Made by a program: the position numbers and the translations under genes. Under the pieces are notes generated by a model. That model did no database searches and was not told the origin of the DNA. It was given only the letters and a program-made list of their open reading frames with translations. 64,000 bases of DNA from assembly GCA_029891385.1 (NCBI GenBank), contig CM057234.1:22368350-22432349 (forward strand), read 5' to 3'. How positions within the stretch are numbered: position 1 is the stretch's first letter; every line of letters starts with the position of its first letter. The stretch is from Erythroxylum novogranatense (Eukaryota; Streptophyta; Magnoliopsida; Malpighiales; Erythroxylaceae). Positions 47,250 to 60,060 of this stretch are shown here, piece after piece.

Positions 47250-47978
47250 TATACAGCTAAAAAAGTTGTGAGTTACATAACTTAAACAAAAGTGTCTTTG
47301 TGTTTGTGTTCTATTATGAAAAGAATTAGTTAGATACATTAATTGGAATGCTTAAGTTGGATTTTGCAAGGTTTACATACTTGGTAAATAGTCTAAAGTG
47401 ACATTCAAGATAATAAAGCATAAAATTGAAGTAATTCTAGATTATATACATAACAATCATTCTAGAGAGTTGTTGCTAGTGGATCTTAGTACTTTAAAAC
47501 ATTTGTCGATAATTTTTCAAAGAAAGTATATGTACACTTCATCAAGCATAAATTTGAGGTTTTTTGTAAATTTTAAGGCATGGAAGGTAGAGGTGAAAAA
47601 CTAAATAGACAAGGAAAAAGAAATTAAGGTCTTAAAAGTTAAGTGAGGTGTATATTTAGAGAGATTACATATTTTAGAAAACACCAAAATAGAATGAAAT
47701 TTTAAAAAGGATGAATAGGTCCATAATTAAAAGAGTCATGTGTTTAATGCTGAATGTAGGGTTCCTTAAGATTTTTTAAGCAGAAGTAGTGAGCATCTTA
47801 TTTAACCTCATCAATAGATCGACATAGACATCATTAGATAAGAGAGCGACAGAGGAGTGTAGATAGGAAATAAAATAAGTCTTATGAATTTAAAAATATG
47901 TGGATGTTTCATATATATTTATGTTTCTAGTAATCAAAGCGCTAAACTTAATCCAAAGTCAAAGAAGTATATATTCAT
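47250..47978 (+). pseudogene. Old Ty1/copia integrase remnant, plus strand (part 1)
   Basis: It reads in order IKHKIEVILDYIHNNHSREL and FQRKYMYTSSSINLRFFVNF, then KAWKVEVKN, EIKVLKVK and AKLNPKSKKYIFI. These line up with the copia integrase (LDYIHSDLWGP...VFKTFKKWKAEVEN...KVLRSDNG...KLDPKSKKCIFLGY). The Gly-Pro and the Asp of the DDE triad are lost. The 12-kb element at 47979 inserted directly after YIFI; the reading resumes at 60061. It lies opposite in strand to the old copia at 45120, so two different old copias adjoin here. Confidence 0.75.
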
Positions 47979-48396
47979 TGTAGCATCCCACTCCCACGAG
48001 ACCCGAACCCTACATCGATGGTGATATCCGAGCCCGCGACCCGTGAGGGTGGTATGCTAGAGCAGTCAATACAGTTTAAAACTTGGTAATATATATTTTT
48101 TTTAAAAAAAAACCCATCGAGAGCGCCAATATCAGTAAATAATTTGGGCCCGTTCTAATACGAAATCATTTTCAATCAGAACATTATTTCGGTAATCAAA
48201 TTACAATACAACATTAATCAATCGGGGCACTCCACAATACCAGTACGAATCTTGCGGAAATACAAATTTACATATAATTCAAAAGACACAAATGTAGACG
48301 TGAACTGATCCCGACCTTAACTCTGACTTGCAATTGGTAATCATACTCCCGTGCCCAACGGGGTACTCTCCGATCCCTGAAAAATATTTACAATTT

Positions 48397-48445
48397 TGGA
48401 TGAGTTTGTGAACTCAATGAGAAACCATCATCGATGGTTCACCCA
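48397..48445 (-). other. Candidate three-way junction (copy D)
   Basis: As copy C, but with TGGATGA for TGGGTGA and TTGTG for TTGCG in the first hairpin loop. The arm change keeps a wobble pair. Confidence 0.6.
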
Positions 48446-49639
48446 ATTCATGCATAAACACACAATTTACCAATTATCACATACAATCACAATTCACAAA
48501 TGTAAGGCGTATCGCCTTTCATACGATCCACATTTAATCATACCATATATGCAATGCATGAGACCCTTTCTATTTTCATTACGTTGTTGTGACCGTGCTT
48601 TGAGCTCAATAACGGTGAGCGGTGGCTCGAAATTTCATTGGGCTTAAAGCCTAATACATTGAGCCCGAGGCTCGAATACGTGTTGGTGAAAGCTCTCCTA
48701 TCGTTAGGCGGATATGCCTACGATACGGTGGTCTGCTCGGTCACAACTGCCTTTATCTGGATCATACTTTGATGCATGCAATGCACATGTTCCAATTTCC
48801 ATTTACAAGTCAATGTTATTTGCCATATCTTCGGACTTTCGGTCCGGTATTTCAATCATATACATTTCCAATTTATTGCATCCTAACATATCACATTGAT
48901 AGTCACATCCCATATATCAAAACAGACAACTAACACTTCAATATCAATTTTCCATTTCCTCGGATCTTTGGTCCGAGATCTCCAATGCAAACATTCACAA
49001 ACAGTTACACACAAATAGCACTTCAATAACAAGTTTCCAAATATTTCAGACACCTATGGTCGGAAATCAATCAAAATCAAACACACATAAACCCCCCTCC
49101 CCCATTATCTCCACATGGCATAATTGCAAAATCTTAAACACATAAAGGTTGAGGAACCAACTAGGTTACTCACCTATTACTTCCGAGCTATTACCGGGAA
49201 GTCTCTGCAATGTCGGTAGGTCGACGCTCCAACTGTGCCTTTATAACAAGCAGAGAGGAATCCGATCACTAATTATCCAATCCGAACTAGTAATAATGCA
49301 CATGTAAGTGTATAATGCTTGTTCATGAAATTTCCGGCCCTAAATCCAAATTTCCCATAATAAAATTCGTCTAAAAAGTAGAAACCTATTGACGCTGACG
49401 GTGCGCAATTCGGACCTCTATAGGTCCCCAATTAAACAAAATAGTGATTAAAGGTACCGTTACCCAGGGCCACGTCAATTTCCCGTCCAAAAATTCCCAA
49501 TTTCTCACAAAATGAAATTCAATATATTACAAATCCGATGCCTCAAGAATCAGGTCAATCGGACGTCGGACGGAAAAGAAATTGACAAAAGAAGCAAGAA
49601 ATCCTAAAATACCAATTAACAAATAAAATAATAAAAATA

Positions 49640-49765
49640 ACCAGCCTCACTGGGCGAGGCGTCGCCCTAGCGGGCTGACTCATCCGCCTCGTCGCTAGGG
49701 GAGGCGCCGCCTAGCGATGCCGACCCTTTAAGCCTCGTCACTAGGGCGAGGCGTCGCCCTAGTGA
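49640..49765 (-). repeat. GC palindrome array in the 3' LTR
   Basis: Three units as in LTR C. Unit 3 is the full TCACTAGGGCGA / TCGCCCTAGTGA hairpin; units 1 and 2 have small arm deletions. Confidence 0.85.
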
Positions 49766-52292
49766 CCGGGCGTGATTCCCATTCCTCTTTTTTTTTCCTG
49801 ATTTCTAATCCAACTTCCAACATCCATAGCTCTTAGCACACAATTCAGAAAAATACAAATTATACCTTGTTGGAAAGATCATAAAAAGTTCTACCATTCT
49901 CATGAAGACCATAAAAATCAATTTCACCCCTAAGGGTGTCAAAAATCCCTTCAAAGCTACTGCCTACTCAAATCCCATTAAAACAGACAGTACATTGCAA
50001 ATTCCATAACTCTCAGATCCTTCAGCCAGAAATTACCACATAAATATGCTCAATAAGTTCACAATGTCATCTACAACTTTCATGAACAACCCAAAATCAA
50101 ATTCCATAAGTAACTAGGTCAAACAATTCAACAAAGAATCAGTCTACTGAAATCAACCAATCTGGACAGTAATTTTCCAAACAGTAATTCACTTAGCACA
50201 AATGTCACAAAAATCACAATCTTATATTCCTGAAAAGATAAGATCTCAAACTTCAATTTTCATGAAGAACTCAAACTCCAATTCGATTTCTAATAATTTC
50301 CAAACTATTATGGAAGCTACTGTCATGATCAGCCATTCACAACCTAGTTTAGGTTCAGTTTTTGCAAAATCATAACTCCCAAATCTGACCTTCAAAAATT
50401 ACATGCCATATATCATTTTCAAGATAATTCCTTCCTATGAAACTTTGCAGAAGATCACTCACACCAATTCAGTTCACATAATTTGCTAAAATTGCTTCCA
50501 ATCCGCAAGCTCACAAACTCAACACTTAGGCTAGGTTTCATCAAAATGCTCAAAACCAGTCAATAGAAATCAGTTCATATCTCCCAATATACAACTCGAA
50601 AATTAGCAAGATCAGTGGCAATGGAAAGCTAACTCATTATGCTACAACTTTCATGAAGACCATTTTCCCTAATGCCATCTCAATTAATTTAGAAAAATCA
50701 GCAAAATAATCAGGTCATATATGCGGGTACTGTTCACAGACCCTACAAACAGAAACTTTCCATGCAAAGATTCACCCTTCTAACATTACAATTTAACATC
50801 ACCTATTTCACACAAAATTGTAGCCAACATCCCAAAGTTTCATTGAGCACAAACCTTACCTCATTTGCTCATCTACACAATTAGTTATGATCAAAACATT
50901 GCAATAGGGTCAATAATAATTTTCCAGCTTACATCAACAACCAAACTCCTATCACTTCCAACACCTATAACACATCACTAAGCATCCACTTATACCTCTA
51001 ATTCAGTCACAATTTCAGCACAACATATACTTATATAAGAGAGCATAAGTGTCAGCACCTACACATATTATCTTCCTAAGTTTTCCATTCATCTAACCTT
51101 GCAAAACTCAATCCAAACCAAGCCAAAATTAATGGAACTATAGTCATTCATTTATCCATACACAAGCATGCTTTTAAACCCATTCAAAACTACCCTTATC
51201 ATCATGAAATAAATGCACAAGTGATTCCCATAATGGCTTCTAACTACCAAAAGCATAAAAACAAACATCAAATCTCACCTTAAACAAGTTCAAGCTTTCA
51301 AATCTCTAAGTCTTTAAACCTCTCCACACTTCCTACCTTAATACCTCATCCACGGCTACCTCCACTACACATGCATGTCATCTTCTTCTTAAGGATTAAA
51401 CTTGGTCTTAGGTAGAGAATAAAGAGGCAAGCAAAAAGCATGAAAGAGTCTTCTTGTATGGGATGAGAAGAAGCAAATTCAAAGGAGAAGAAAACACACC
51501 AAAGGAGAAGAAGCTAAGTTTCGGGTGAGAGGAAGTTTTAGGCTTTCAAAACCCCTTTTTATGAAAGGTAGGAAGCATAAGTCGTAGATGATGATCATAA
51601 GGAGACAAAACCAATTAATTAAAAAGGGACACTTGGCTTTAAATGGAATAAAATACAATTTATCAACTATTCCTAATTAATTAAGTACTAATCTCAATTA
51701 ATCTTTCATCCCACTAATGCTAATGGCTCTATAACAATTCTCAAAATAATATATCCAAAATGACAGTACCATTTGGTCGCATTTTCGCTACCAAAAATCG
51801 AATAGGTTAAATCACTTAGCGATTTTTTCCGGTCCGGAATTTCAGAATTTCCCGAATCATTTTTTTGAAAATTATCTAAATTGCCCAAAATTGTAAAACA
51901 TATGACAGTCCACTCCCAATAATTGTTCAAACACGAAAACCACATTTTTCACAACAAAAACACATTTAGGCCATTTACCGACGATTTTGCCGGTCTGAGA
52001 ATTTTCTCCGGACAATTCCAGAAAAATTCCTGAAAATCCCATAAAATGTAAAACACTCAATGACGCACTCCAAATAATTTTTCAAATACAATTATCCCAT
52101 AAATTTCACAAAAAATCTCAAGTTGAAACCTAAGCCGGAAAATGTCATGAATGCATGTTTACCATGTGCAAGTGCAACAAACCGTCAATCATAAAGGCTA
52201 TATGTTGTATGTGCATGCCGAGATGTAATTCAATACTCCTAGCCCGTCCCAATTTACCAAAATATCCCTCCCATTGGAGATGGGATGTTACA

Positions 52293-55200
52293 ATTCTCCC
52301 CTCCTAATAAAAATTTCGTCCTCGAAATTTCATATACGATTGATCAGAAAGGCAGGGGAGTCTTTTTTATTAATACAAATTCAGTCAATGAACGGAGATC
52401 AAAACAATCAATTACTTTTTTTCCCTTTCTCAAACTTTCCATGATTTTACTGCTTTCTCATGATTACGCACAATTCGTCACTTTCAATATCAATAACCTA
52501 TATATCAAATCCTAACAATATTTCCAATTCTATCTATGAAACACTTTGTGAATCTGAATCATCTTTTAGGTTTTAACCTAACTTACCAATCCATAATGCT
52601 ATTCACACCACAATCACATAGAGGCCCCTCATCACGAATTCAATTTCTCTTAACTACACCTTTATTTCCATCTAAGTACCTTTTGGCCGAGGCCATACCC
52701 TACAAAATATTTCATTTATTACTTATCAGATTTCGTTATTATCAACCCACAAATCTCGTGACATTTGTAACCTCAGTGTGAATCAATTCGATTCATTGTC
52801 ACCATCTTAAATTACTTAACCTATCACTTTATTGCCCTGATCACATAATATAGGGATAACGACTCTTTTTAGCAGTAAGACCCCTTATACACTTTTCGAA
52901 TGGTGACACCAATATAATGATTGTCATACCACAATCACTTTGCACTATATATCAATCTCATATCCCAATGAAATCCAAAAATACCTGTTGGTTAATCACA
53001 CATGTCATCGTTCACTTTGACAGACTATACCATCAATTGCTTTTCCACAATACTTTTACTAGAACATAACACTTCGATTGTTTCTTGTGCTTTCTCGAAC
53101 CATTCACTTATAATCATTTGATTTCTCATTCTAACCTTTCAATTACTCTTTCAATACGCTCTTGCTAGAACATAAAGCTTCAATCATTCCTTACGTTTTC
53201 ACTAACAGTTCCCGTAATGAGTTTCACCCATATTTCTTAATTTGAACTATACCTATCACTTTCCTCAACAATTGGAATTATCTTCAGTTCTTCGATACGG
53301 TTTCCAATTTCTACATCCTCACTTCGGGTTTTGCCAATCCGTTTTGATGCACACCAACTTTGAAATTCCCATAGCTAATAATACTTTCTTTTGCTCCTTT
53401 TTGTCAGTTCGACTATTAACACTCAATAATACACTAGATTTGATAACTTTATTGCCCAACTTTTGATTTTTTTGCAATTGAATTTTTTTTAACCCATTGA
53501 ATTTCACCATTAGCTTAATTTGAAGTAATCAGCCGCTGAATCCTTTTCAAACATTCAACTGCACGAAATAACTCAATCGGTATCGATTTGCATATTCATA
53601 GACATCTCCAAACTATTTCTATACGATTAATGTCTCCAAGATTTTAGGCCACACTCAGTATAACAAATTTCAAATCATCAATCATAATACCGCCCATGAA
53701 ATCATATTTGGCCTAAGGTGCATAAAATCACTTTATACAATGTCAATAAATCACATCATAACCTTTACTGGAACACTTCAGTATAGATAGTAAATTCTTC
53801 AAATGTCTCCTTTTTGCTCATCAGTCATAACATTCACACATTTTCCTCAAATATTCTTGTCAATTTACTAAAACCAGAAAATCTTTGACAATTTCCGAAC
53901 GTATCCAGCATTCCGTTAGTTCTAATTAATTCCAAATTTCGCATACACATATCTCTTGAACTGTCGCATTTTATCAATACCTATATCTTTATTAATTCTC
54001 CTAATATATCATGTTCGTATACTAATTCATCCCTTATTCATTCAATCAGGTCAATATTCACTCTTATGAGACTTGCATGATAACCAATTTCCTCAACTAT
54101 ACCAATTCATCTATTTCATTTTCTTATATCTATTATCCACTCCAAACACAATTGAGACATGTTCCTTTTCAGTAATACAATAAACTTCTTATACCCATAT
54201 TCGATTTATATAACTCTTTAATTATCGAACGTTTCCAATGGGGAACAATTTTCTTATAATTTTCTCAGCATAACACATTCTGCCATATGTTCCTTACCTT
54301 AATTTCTCCACATAACTTCATTTATTCGTGATAGATCACTCACCGACTTGAATAAACAATCGTTATATCGATCTCTTACTTTGAACATAATTACACAAAG
54401 TATACGAACTTTTAATCCCTCAAATTCGCAATTAATATTTCCTTAATATTCAGTACTTCTCTTACAAAATCGAGTCATCTCATTAACGTAATGTACACTT
54501 TTTCAGTAGCATGTTTTATCTCTTACGATTGAGTCTCGCTAGATTTAATCGATTCATAAAACTTTATCAATCAACTATTTTCATCACTATATAGATATAC
54601 ATATCGTTACTCTTGATACTTCACGAAGATCAATCTCGAAGAGCACTTAAACAATTTCTTTTCCTCTACTATCTTGCCATACATCACCATAATCATCACA
54701 TCTTATCGACAATATATCTCTATATTCCCATCAATTTGCCCGTTAATAGCCCATCTTGCTAAAAACACCTTAATTGCATTTAATTCTCGATAACCATTCT
54801 CTTTTGGTACCAATTCTCGATCATGGGGACCTTACTATATTCAAGTCCCTCATTTTATTTCCTCAAGCTCATTACCGATGCTAACATCGTTAATCGTCTC
54901 ACTTCTTTCTCAATTAATCGATCAAGTATTCTCATGCCTTACTCTAACTCATTTTGCACTTGAGCTCGGCATTATAATCGAGCTTATGTAATAGGCCACC
55001 AATTATCCATTAACTCATCAATTGCAACTTAACATTTTCACTTACCATAGGGCGCCCATAATCAGGTGTGCATTTACTTAGGCAGATCAATTAAACCCGA
55101 ACAACTTTTTCATCTATCAATTTCATTGTCTACATTTCAATCTTTTCATTATTGCATTATACCCATATATTTCCGCACTCAAATCAATATCACAGATATG

Positions 55201-55727
55201 AAATCATTCTTGATTTTGCACTTAATGTATAATCTGACTCCAAATCACCAATCCTTATGTATAACACTCATCATGGTAATCAATCCCAAATATAACTTCT
55301 CTGTATCATAGAACACTTTATTGTCATTTACCTTATACACTGGAAATCTTACCATTGTCACATCTCTATTTTCCGCTATGAATTCACAACTTCCATGATA
55401 TACCCAATATAACTCTAATATTGTATTTCACAAGATATCCGTCAATCCTAGCACACTACCTATTCATCTGTCTGGTCGAACCATACACTTTTTCCTATTT
55501 TGCGATATTAATTACTTCCTTTTCTCACATTCTAACACATTATCCTTTTTCTCACCTTTTCTGACCGCTTAAACGACTAAGACATACATATGCATACGAC
55601 TCACATACTACACTAGGGATCAGTTATCACTATCTGCCATGACATGACTTAACTGCACATAACTTGACACACATTTTTTTTTAGAAAGCCCATGTAAGAT
55701 TGTACTTCTGGGCTTTGATACCAAAAA
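52293..55727 (-). pseudogene. Decayed gypsy core of the 12-kb element
   Basis: On the minus strand the RNase H region is traceable at about 53700-53480: DDLKFVILSVA, LKSWRH*SYR, QLNV*KGFSG*LLQIKLM, and ANGEIQW. These line up with [19 protein letters not shown]...[17 protein letters not shown]...KANVVAD of the gypsy element. Everything else is unreadable by eye: numerous stops and no zinc knuckle, FIDD box or DDE residues recognised. At 3.4 kb the core is about 1.5 kb shorter than in the coding relative. Small plus-strand ORFs in this interval are chance. Confidence 0.6.
55709..55722 (-). other. Primer binding site, tRNA-Met type, minus strand
   Basis: Minus strand TGGTATCAAAGCCC, five bases after the 5' LTR end; one mismatch to TGGTATCAGAGC. 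Confidence 0.85.
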
Positions 55728-56146
55728 TGTAGCATCCCACTCCCACGAGACCCGAACCCGACATCGACGGTGATATCCGAGCCCGCGACCCGTGAGGGTG
55801 GTATGCTAGAGCAGTCAATACAGTTTAAAACTTGGTAATATATATCAAAAAAAAATTTAAAACCCATCGAGAGCGCCAATATCAGTAAATAATTTGGGCC
55901 CGTTCTAATACGAAATCATTTTCAATCAGAACATTATTTCGGTAATCAAATTACAATACAGCTTTAATCAATCGGGGCACTCCACAATACCAGTACGAAT
56001 CTTGCGGAAATACAAATTTACATATAATTCAAAAGACACAAATGCAGACGTGAACTGATCCCGACCTTAACTCTGACTTGCAATTGGTAATCATACTCCC
56101 GTGCCCAACGGGGTACTCTCCGATCCCTGAAAAATATTTGCAATTT

Positions 56147-56195
56147 TGGGTGAGTTTGCGAACTCAATGAGAAACCATCATCGATGGTTCACCCA
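56147..56195 (-). other. Candidate three-way junction (copy E)
   Basis: Outer arms TGGGTGA (56147-56153) and TCACCCA (56189-56195); hairpins GAGTT-TGCG-AACTC (56152-56165) and AACCATC-ATC-GATGGTT (56173-56189). Terminal bases of the arms overlap, so about six outer pairs can form at once. Confidence 0.65.
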
Positions 56196-57401
56196 ATTCA
56201 TGCATAAACACACAATTTACCAATTATCACATACAATCACAATTCACAAATGTAAGGCGTATCGCCTTTCATACAGTCCACATTTAATCATACCATATAT
56301 GCAATGCACATGAGACCCTTTCTATTTTCATTACGTTGTTGTGACCGTGCGCCTGAGCTCAATAATGGTGAGCCAGTGGCTCTGAAATTTCATTGGGCTT
56401 AAAGCCCTAATACATTGAGCCTGAGGCTCTGAATACGTGTTGAGCTGAAAGCTCTCATATACGTTGGGCGGATATGCTTACGATACGATGGCTGCTCGGT
56501 CCACTGCGCCTTTATCTCGATCATACTTTGATGCATGCAATGCACATGTTTCAATTTCCATTTACAAGTCAATGTTATTTGCCATATCTTCGGACTTTCG
56601 GTCCGGTATTTCAATCATATACATTTCCAATTTATTGCATCCTACCATATCACATTGATAGTCACATCCCATATATCAAAACAGACAACTAACACTTCAA
56701 TATCAATTTTCCATTTCCTCGGATCTTTGGTTCGAGATCTCCAATGCAAACATTCATAAACAGTTACACACAAATAGCACTTCAATAACAAGTTTCCAAA
56801 TATTTCAGACACCTATGGTCCGAAATCAATCAAAATCAAACACACATAAACCCCCCCCCCCATTATCTCCACATGGCATAATTGCAAAATCTTAAACACA
56901 TAAAGGTTGAGGAACCAACTAGGTTACTCACCTATTACTTCCGAGCTATTGCCGGGAAGTCTCTGCAATGTCGATAGGTCGACGCTCCAACTGTGCCTCT
57001 ATAACAAGCAGAGAGGAATCCGATCACTAATTATCCAATCCGAACTAGTAATAATGCACATGTAAGTGTATAATGTTTGTTCATGAAATTTCCGGCCCTA
57101 AATCCAAATTTCACATAATAAAATCCGTCTAAAAAGTAGAAACCTATTGGTGCTGACGGTGCGCAATTCGGACCTCTATAGGTCCCCAATTAAACAAAAT
57201 AGTGATTAAAAAACTCCGTTACCCGGGGCCACGTCAATTTCCCGTCCAAAAATTCCCAATTTCTCACAAAATGAAATTCAATATATTACAAATCCGATGC
57301 CTCAAGAATCAGGTCAATCGGACGTCGGACGGAAATGAAATTGACAAAAGAAGCAAGAAATCCTAAAATACCAATTAACAAATAAAATAATAAAAAAATA
57401 A

Positions 57402-57530
57402 CCAGCCTCGCTGGGCGAGGCGTCGCCTAGCGGGCTGACTCATCCGACCTCGTCGCTAGAGGCGAGGCGCCGCCTAGCGATGCCGACCCTTTAAGCCTCG
57501 TCACTAGGCGGCGGCGCCTAGTGACCCAGG
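57402..57530 (-). repeat. GC palindrome array in the 5' LTR
   Basis: Three units. In unit 3 both arms are shorter than in the partner LTR (GGG to GG in one arm, CCC to CC in the other), and the hairpin remains paired. Confidence 0.85.
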
Positions 57531-60060
57531 CGTGATTCCCATTCCTCTTTTTTTTTCCTGATTTCTAATCCAACTTCCAACATCTATAGCTCTTAGCACA
57601 CAATTCAGAAAAATACAAATTATACCTTGTTAGAAAGATCATAAAAATTTATACCATTCTCATGCAGACCATAAAAATCAATTTCACCCCTAAGGGTGTC
57701 AAAAATCCCTTCAAAGCTACTGCCTACTCAAATCCATTAAAACAGACAGTACATTGCAAATTCCATAACTCTCAGATCCTTCAGCCAGAAATTACCACAT
57801 AAATATGCTCAATAAGTTCACAATGTCATCTACAACTTTCATGCACAACCCAAAATCAAATTCCATAACTAACTAGGTCAAACAATTCAACAAAGAATCA
57901 GTCTACTGAAATCAACCAATCTGGACAGTAATTTTCCAAACAGTAATTCGCTTAGCACAAATGTCACAAAAATCACAATCTTATATTCCTGAAAAGATAA
58001 GATCTCAAACTTCAATTTCCATGAAGAACTCAAACTCCAATTCGATTTCTAACAATTTCAAAACTATTATGGAAGCTACTGTCATGATCAGCCATTCACA
58101 ACCTAGTTTAGGTTCAGTTTTTGCAAAATCATAACTCCCAAATCTGACCTTCACAAATTACATGCCATATATCATTTTCAAGATAATTCCTTCCTCTGAA
58201 ACTTTTCAGAAGATCACTCACACCAATTCAGTTCACATAATTTGCTAAAATTGCTTCCAATCCGCAAGCTCACAAACTCAACACTTAGGCTAGGTTTCAT
58301 CAAAATGCTCAAAACCAGTCAATAGAAATCAGTTCATATCTCCCAATATACAACTCTAAAATTAGCAAGATCAGTGGAAATGGAAAGCTAACTCAGTATG
58401 CTACAACTTTCATGAAGACCATTTTCCCTAATGCCATCTCAATTAATTTAGAAAAATCAGCAAAATAATCAGGTCATATATGCGGGTACTGTTCACAGAC
58501 CATACAAACAGAAACTTTCCATGCAAAGATTCACCCTTCTAACATTACAATTTAACATCAACTATTTCACACAAAATTGTAGCCAACATCCCAAAGTTTC
58601 ATTGAGCACAAACCTTACCTCATTTGCTCACCTACACAATTAGTTATGATCAAAACATTGCAATAGGGTCAATAATAATTTTCCAGCTTACATCAACAAC
58701 CAAACTCCTATCACTTCCAACACCTATAACACATCACTAAGCATCCACTTATACCTCTAATTCAGTCACAATTTCAGCACAACATATACTTATATAAGAG
58801 AGCATAAGTGTCAGCACCTACACATATTATCTTCCTAAGTTTTCCATTCATCTAACCTTGCAAAACTCAATCCAAACCAAGCCAAAATTAATGGAACTAT
58901 AGTCATTCATTTATCCATACACAAGCATGCTTTTAAACCCATTCAAAACTACCCTTATCATCATGAAATAAATGCACAAGTGATTCCCATAATGGCTTCT
59001 AACTACCAAAAGCATAAAAACAAACATCAAATCTCACCTTAAACAAGTTCAAGCTTTCAAATCTCTAAGTCTTTAAACCTCTCCACACTTCCTACCTTAA
59101 TACCTCATCCACGGCTACCTCCACTACACATGCATGTCATCTTCTTCTCAAGGATTAAACTTGGTCTTAGGTAGAGAATAAAGAGGCAAGCAAAAAGCAT
59201 GGAAGAGTCTTCTTGTATGGGATGAGAAGAAGCAAATTCAAAGGAGAAGAAAACACACCAAAGGAGAAGAAGCTAAGTTTCGGGTGAGAGGAAGTTTTAG
59301 GCTTTCAAAACCCCTTTTTATGAAAGGTAGGAAGCATAAGTCGTAGATGATGATCATAAAGAGACAAAACCAATTAATTAAAAAGGGACACTTGGCTTTA
59401 AATGGAATAAAATACAATTTATCAACTATTCCTAATTAATTAAGTACTAATCTCAATTAATCTTTCATCCCACTAATGCTAATGGCTCTATAACAATTCT
59501 CAAAATAATATATCCAAAATGACAGTACCATTTGGTCGCAATTTTCGCTACCAAAAATAGACCGGTTCGTCACTTAGCGATTTTTTTCCGGTCCGGGAAT
59601 TTCCAGAAATTTTCCCGAATCATTTTTTTGAAAATTACCTAAATTGCCCAAAATTGTAAAACATATGACAATCCACTCCCAATAATTGTTCAAACACGAA
59701 AACCACATTTTTCACAACAAAAACACATTTAGGCCATTTACCGGCGATTTTGCCGGTCCGAGAATTTTCTCCGGACAATTCCAGAAAAATTCCTGAAAAT
59801 CCCATAAAATGTAAAACACTCAATGACGCACTCCAAATAATTTTTCAAATACAATTATCCCATAAATTTCACAAAGAATCTCAAGTTGAAACCTAAGGAG
59901 GAAAATGTCATGAATGCATGTTTACCATGTGCAAGTGCAACAAACCGTCAATCATAAAGGCTATATGCTATATGTGCATACCGAGATATAATTCAATACT
60001 CCTAGTCCGTCCCAATTTACCAAAATATCCCTCCCATTGGAGATGGGATGTTACATTCAT

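Larger units (their letters stand above)
47979..52292 (-). repeat. 3' LTR (4314 bp) of the 12-kb LARD-like element
   Basis: TGTAGCATCCC...GGGATGTTACA. Sense-strand order: U3, leader, donor TAAGGTGAGA (about 51278), 170-205 bp degenerate repeats, palindrome array (49640-49765), mini-hairpins (48598-48700), three-way-junction candidate (48397-48445), CAG at 48379-48377. Confidence 0.94.
47979..60055 (-). mobile_element. LARD-like gypsy derivative, 12 kb, two 4.3 kb LTRs, TSD TTCAT
   Basis: The LTRs are 47979-52292 (3' LTR) and 55728-60055 (5' LTR), with a core of 3435 bp. TTCAT occurs at 47974-47978 and 60056-60060. On the minus strand, the sequence after the 5' LTR is TTTTTGGTATCAAAGCCC (primer site). 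Before the 3' LTR it is GAAATTTCGAGGACGAAATT and AGGAGGGGAGAA, the gypsy-type 3' end. The LTRs are very similar and collinear, so the insertion is fairly recent, yet the core has no usable frame. It must have moved using proteins of another element. Confidence 0.93.
55728..60055 (-). repeat. 5' LTR (4328 bp) of the 12-kb LARD-like element
   Basis: Collinear with 47979-52292. Donor near 59037, degenerate repeats with TACAACTTTCATG-type cores at about 57660, 57832, 58010, 58198, 58402 and 58572, palindrome array (57402-57530), mini-hairpins (56350-56455), three-way-junction candidate (56147-56195), CAG at 56129-56127. A run of 11 C at 56851 replaces an interrupted run in the other LTR. Confidence 0.94.

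Noticed and set aside
52285..55311. Plus-strand ORFs of 74-81 residues in the 12-kb element core
   Set aside because: They are antisense to the decayed gypsy core, AT-rich, and without domain pattern.
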